From a virus: a stretch of 41,736 bases of DNA. The translations under genes and the position numbers were made by a program. The notes below the pieces were generated by a model, which was not told where the DNA came from, made no database searches, and saw nothing but the letters and a program-made list of their open reading frames with translations. The stretch lies in the IMG/VR virus record IMGVR_UViG_3300025133_000246, positions 1 through 41,736 of that record. One strand, given 5' to 3'. Numbering within the stretch: the first letter of the stretch is position 1; each line of letters begins with the position of its first letter. This document shows positions 39,591-41,736 of this stretch, one piece after another.

Positions 39591-41736
39591 TTACTTCTTC
39601 ACCGCGACTTCGCTTAGTGACTCAATCCGACCAGCAGTAACTGGAGACCCTTGCGTGTAGTCATTGTAGATGGGGACAACCTGATAGGTAACCTGCCCGA
39701 CACACTTACTCATCTTCTTGTCTACATGCTTAAACGAGCCATTTGACGAGATGTTGTGAGATCTGCCGATAATCGTCTTCATTCCGAGCTTAGTAGCAAC
39801 GATTACGAAGTGATCAATCTTATTCATGCTACCCTTGACCTTCCAGCGAACAACATTGTGCCCACGAGAGTTTGCTCTAACGCTAGCAGACACGATTGAA
39901 GGCAGCCGACTATCAGTTGAAATGTCAATAAATCGCTGAACACCTGCGAAGCCTGCCGCAAACTCTTCGCTTACGTCTGTGCCTGCTACGACATTTGTTG
40001 CAGCTAATGCACCACTCTTGAGTGTAGCGGGACGGAGATAGCGACTTGGCTTAAACGAGTACTCTCTACCTGATGTCGGATCAATCTTAGTTCGTGTAGC
40101 ACTATCGAGCAAAGTATCGGGAGTTCGAAGCAGCGCGCTGACAACATAGCGATACTTGCGTCCGCTTTTCAATGTTGAGACGTTATTTGTCGAGCGCAGA
40201 CTCTTGTCAGAGAATTCTGGATCTGTGATGACACCAAAGCTTTCGACGTCACCCGTCTTGAGATCAACACGCTCTACATGAAAGGCAAGAAGATCTGATA
40301 GATTTTCGCGATCAGCTTGAATGTCTGTCTCAAAGTACTTTGCCAGACCACCTGCTTCAAGAACATCATTGAGCGCTGTCACTCCAGTCTTGGGCACCGT
40401 GCCCAAGAGAGAGAATGAAACATTGATATCGCCTGATGAGTCGATGTCAACTTCGGGCGATCCCAAAGTCATCTCAACTGCATTGCCATTGAGCACTTGG
40501 TACGTGACAGTAGCCAGACCAGTTGTCATAAGCTCTCGGCCTTCACGAGTGAAGACCTTGGCTCGATACTCATAAACGTGATCGTCTTTGACGTTGATGT
40601 CTTCAAAGATGAGAGGGCCAGTCCCTTCTGTTGGCAGACGAACAGGCTCATCAATGCTGAGCGGCGTGAAAATCTGCTCGTGCAGAGTAAGATCACGACG
40701 CACGACCATGACAGGGCCGGGTGTTTCGAGACCTGCCACTCGAATGTCAATTCTTCCTGTCTTGATAAAAGCTGATACCGAGCTGAACTTGACGTCGAGC
40801 TCAGCACAGTGCTTGGGTCCCATTAAGAAAGACGTCGATGCAAGATTGTTGTTGACACCAGGAAAAACAAGCTCTGCAAACTCAGTGGAACGAGATCCCA
40901 TCATGACCCAACGAGCCTGCATGGTTGCTGCATAGTTGTTGTAGTTTGCCATACTGAAGTTCTGCGTGAGAATCTCAGACATGCCACCAGCTGTCATTTC
41001 TCCGAGCTGCACCCAGACAGCTTCGTTAGAGGGGAACGTGGGCCCGTTGTTGCCCTTTACCCAGATCTCGTAAATGTCCGTTGCACCCAGGACGTCCACA
41101 CCATATGTGTCAGAGATTCCACTAAACACTTGATCGCCGACAAGATCCTCGCTTGCAAGCGGACCAAAGAGATCTTCTCGATCATTGTAAATGTTCGAGT
41201 CAACGCTTCCCAAATCATCTGGGTCTACGCCGGTGATTGCTGACCCAAGATTGAGGCCATTGCCCGCACCAGGTAGCTCATCTGCTGTCCCAGGGAAGAG
41301 AAAATCGCCGACCTTCTCAACGCAGTCGACTTGACAGCCTGCTGATGCTACTGTGTTGCCACTCGCGTTCTTAGCCCCGATCATGAGACTAAACCGACTT
41401 CCCAATCCGCTGAACTCGCCCGATGTGAGTTGAAACGTCTCTACAACTGTCGCTGATCGTGATGTGCGCTGTGATGTGACGGGGACTTTTTCGTTTGTAT
41501 CGATCTCGCTAGCAGATGAAATGTCTAGAATCTCGCCCAGCAGTGTGCGCTTCAGTAGATCTAGCTCTGTACCAGACGATCGCATGCGACTCTTCGGAAG
41601 GAGGCCCTTTAGCGAATCTTCAGTGGACGCATAAGTGGATTCAAAGCGACCTGCTTGGGCGGGAGAGATGCCCTTTCTGAGGATGAGGTTTCTTGCAGTG
41701 GACTTAGCAGATCTCGTACCTGGTGGATTATCAGCC
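39591..41736 (-). CDS. Structural protein with FN3-like domains (5' part outside window)
   Basis: The frame is open to the right edge, so the protein has at least 714 residues and its start lies outside the window; the internal ATG at 41585 is probably not the start, because the 50 codons before it read as ordinary protein (RNLILRKGISPAQAGRFEST is part). There is an early Gly/Ser-rich strand region, an IYEIWVKGNNGPTFPSNEAVWVQLG-type domain (about residues 215-245), and later FN3-like strands (VYEYRAKVFTREGREL, KYRYVVSALLRTP, VVRWKVKGSMNKIDHFVIVA). It is likely a baseplate or fibre-related virion protein. The stop is 2 nt before the next gene's ATG. Confidence 0.7.
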   Translation of the reverse strand, partial: ADNPPGTRSAKSTARNLILRKGISPAQAGRFESTYASTEDSLKGLLPKSRMRSSGTELDLLKRTLLGEILDISSASEIDTNEKVPVTSQRTSRSATVVETFQLTSGEFSGLGSRFSLMIGAKNASGNTVASAGCQVDCVEKVGDFLFPGTADELPGAGNGLNLGSAITGVDPDDLGSVDSNIYNDREDLFGPLASEDLVGDQVFSGISDTYGVDVLGATDIYEIWVKGNNGPTFPSNEAVWVQLGEMTAGGMSEILTQNFSMANYNNYAATMQARWVMMGSRSTEFAELVFPGVNNNLASTSFLMGPKHCAELDVKFSSVSAFIKTGRIDIRVAGLETPGPVMVVRRDLTLHEQIFTPLSIDEPVRLPTEGTGPLIFEDINVKDDHVYEYRAKVFTREGRELMTTGLATVTYQVLNGNAVEMTLGSPEVDIDSSGDINVSFSLLGTVPKTGVTALNDVLEAGGLAKYFETDIQADRENLSDLLAFHVERVDLKTGDVESFGVITDPEFSDKSLRSTNNVSTLKSGRKYRYVVSALLRTPDTLLDSATRTKIDPTSGREYSFKPSRYLRPATLKSGALAATNVVAGTDVSEEFAAGFAGVQRFIDISTDSRLPSIVSASVRANSRGHNVVRWKVKGSMNKIDHFVIVATKLGMKTIIGRSHNISSNGSFKHVDKKMSKCVGQVTYQVVPIYNDYTQGSPVTAGRIESLSEVAVKK

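Overview
The window is a 41.7-kb piece of a T4-like (contractile-tailed, tevenvirus-related) bacteriophage genome. Every gene I can support lies on the minus strand, packed with short gaps or start/stop overlaps. The T4-type head and tail module can be read directly: large terminase, portal, prohead protease, scaffold, major capsid protein, neck proteins, tail sheath and tail tube. Composition (roughly half G+C), gene style and several proteins that I recall only from marine T4-like phages suggest an aquatic host. The host cannot be named from this sequence. No integrase, tRNA, rRNA, IS element or CRISPR array was seen.

In the direction of transcription (high to low coordinates): (1) 41736-28834 is a tail/baseplate-adhesin module of large structural proteins, several with fibronectin-III-like or LamG-like folds. 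A GIY-YIG homing endonuclease gene interrupts it and sits exactly where the start codon of the next tail gene should be. (2) 28738-23104 is a nucleic-acid cassette: RuvC-like resolvase, a small head-targeted-looking protein, a primase, one polypeptide fusing the SbcD/gp47 nuclease to the SbcC/gp46 ATPase, and a zinc-ribbon protein that appears to start at CTG. (3) 23068-11756 is DNA packaging and head formation: a conserved hypothetical, TerL, portal, a conserved hypothetical, prohead protease, four small proteins that look like core or internal proteins, a long acidic scaffold and the major capsid protein, closed by a strong UUCG-loop terminator. (4) 11620-7395 holds a putative decoration protein, two small barrel-like proteins and neck/tail-completion proteins (gp13-, gp14- and gp15-like). 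(5) 7326-1 holds two tandem tail-sheath paralogues, three small paralogous proteins and the start of the tail-tube gene.

Three patterns cut across genes. First, short N-termini of the form MKLTRxxLRxxIxxE, each carrying an (I/L)-x-E site, recur on small proteins spread over the window, and related sites begin the scaffold and core proteins. This looks like a capsid-targeting and processing signal read by the encoded gp21-type protease. Second, an ATASKTA element (S = C/G, K = G/T) sits 20-45 nt upstream of most late operons and resembles a diverged T4 late promoter (TATAAATA). Third, a 46-nt near-identical sequence occurs in the same reading frame inside two unrelated genes, a tail sheath and a small protein.
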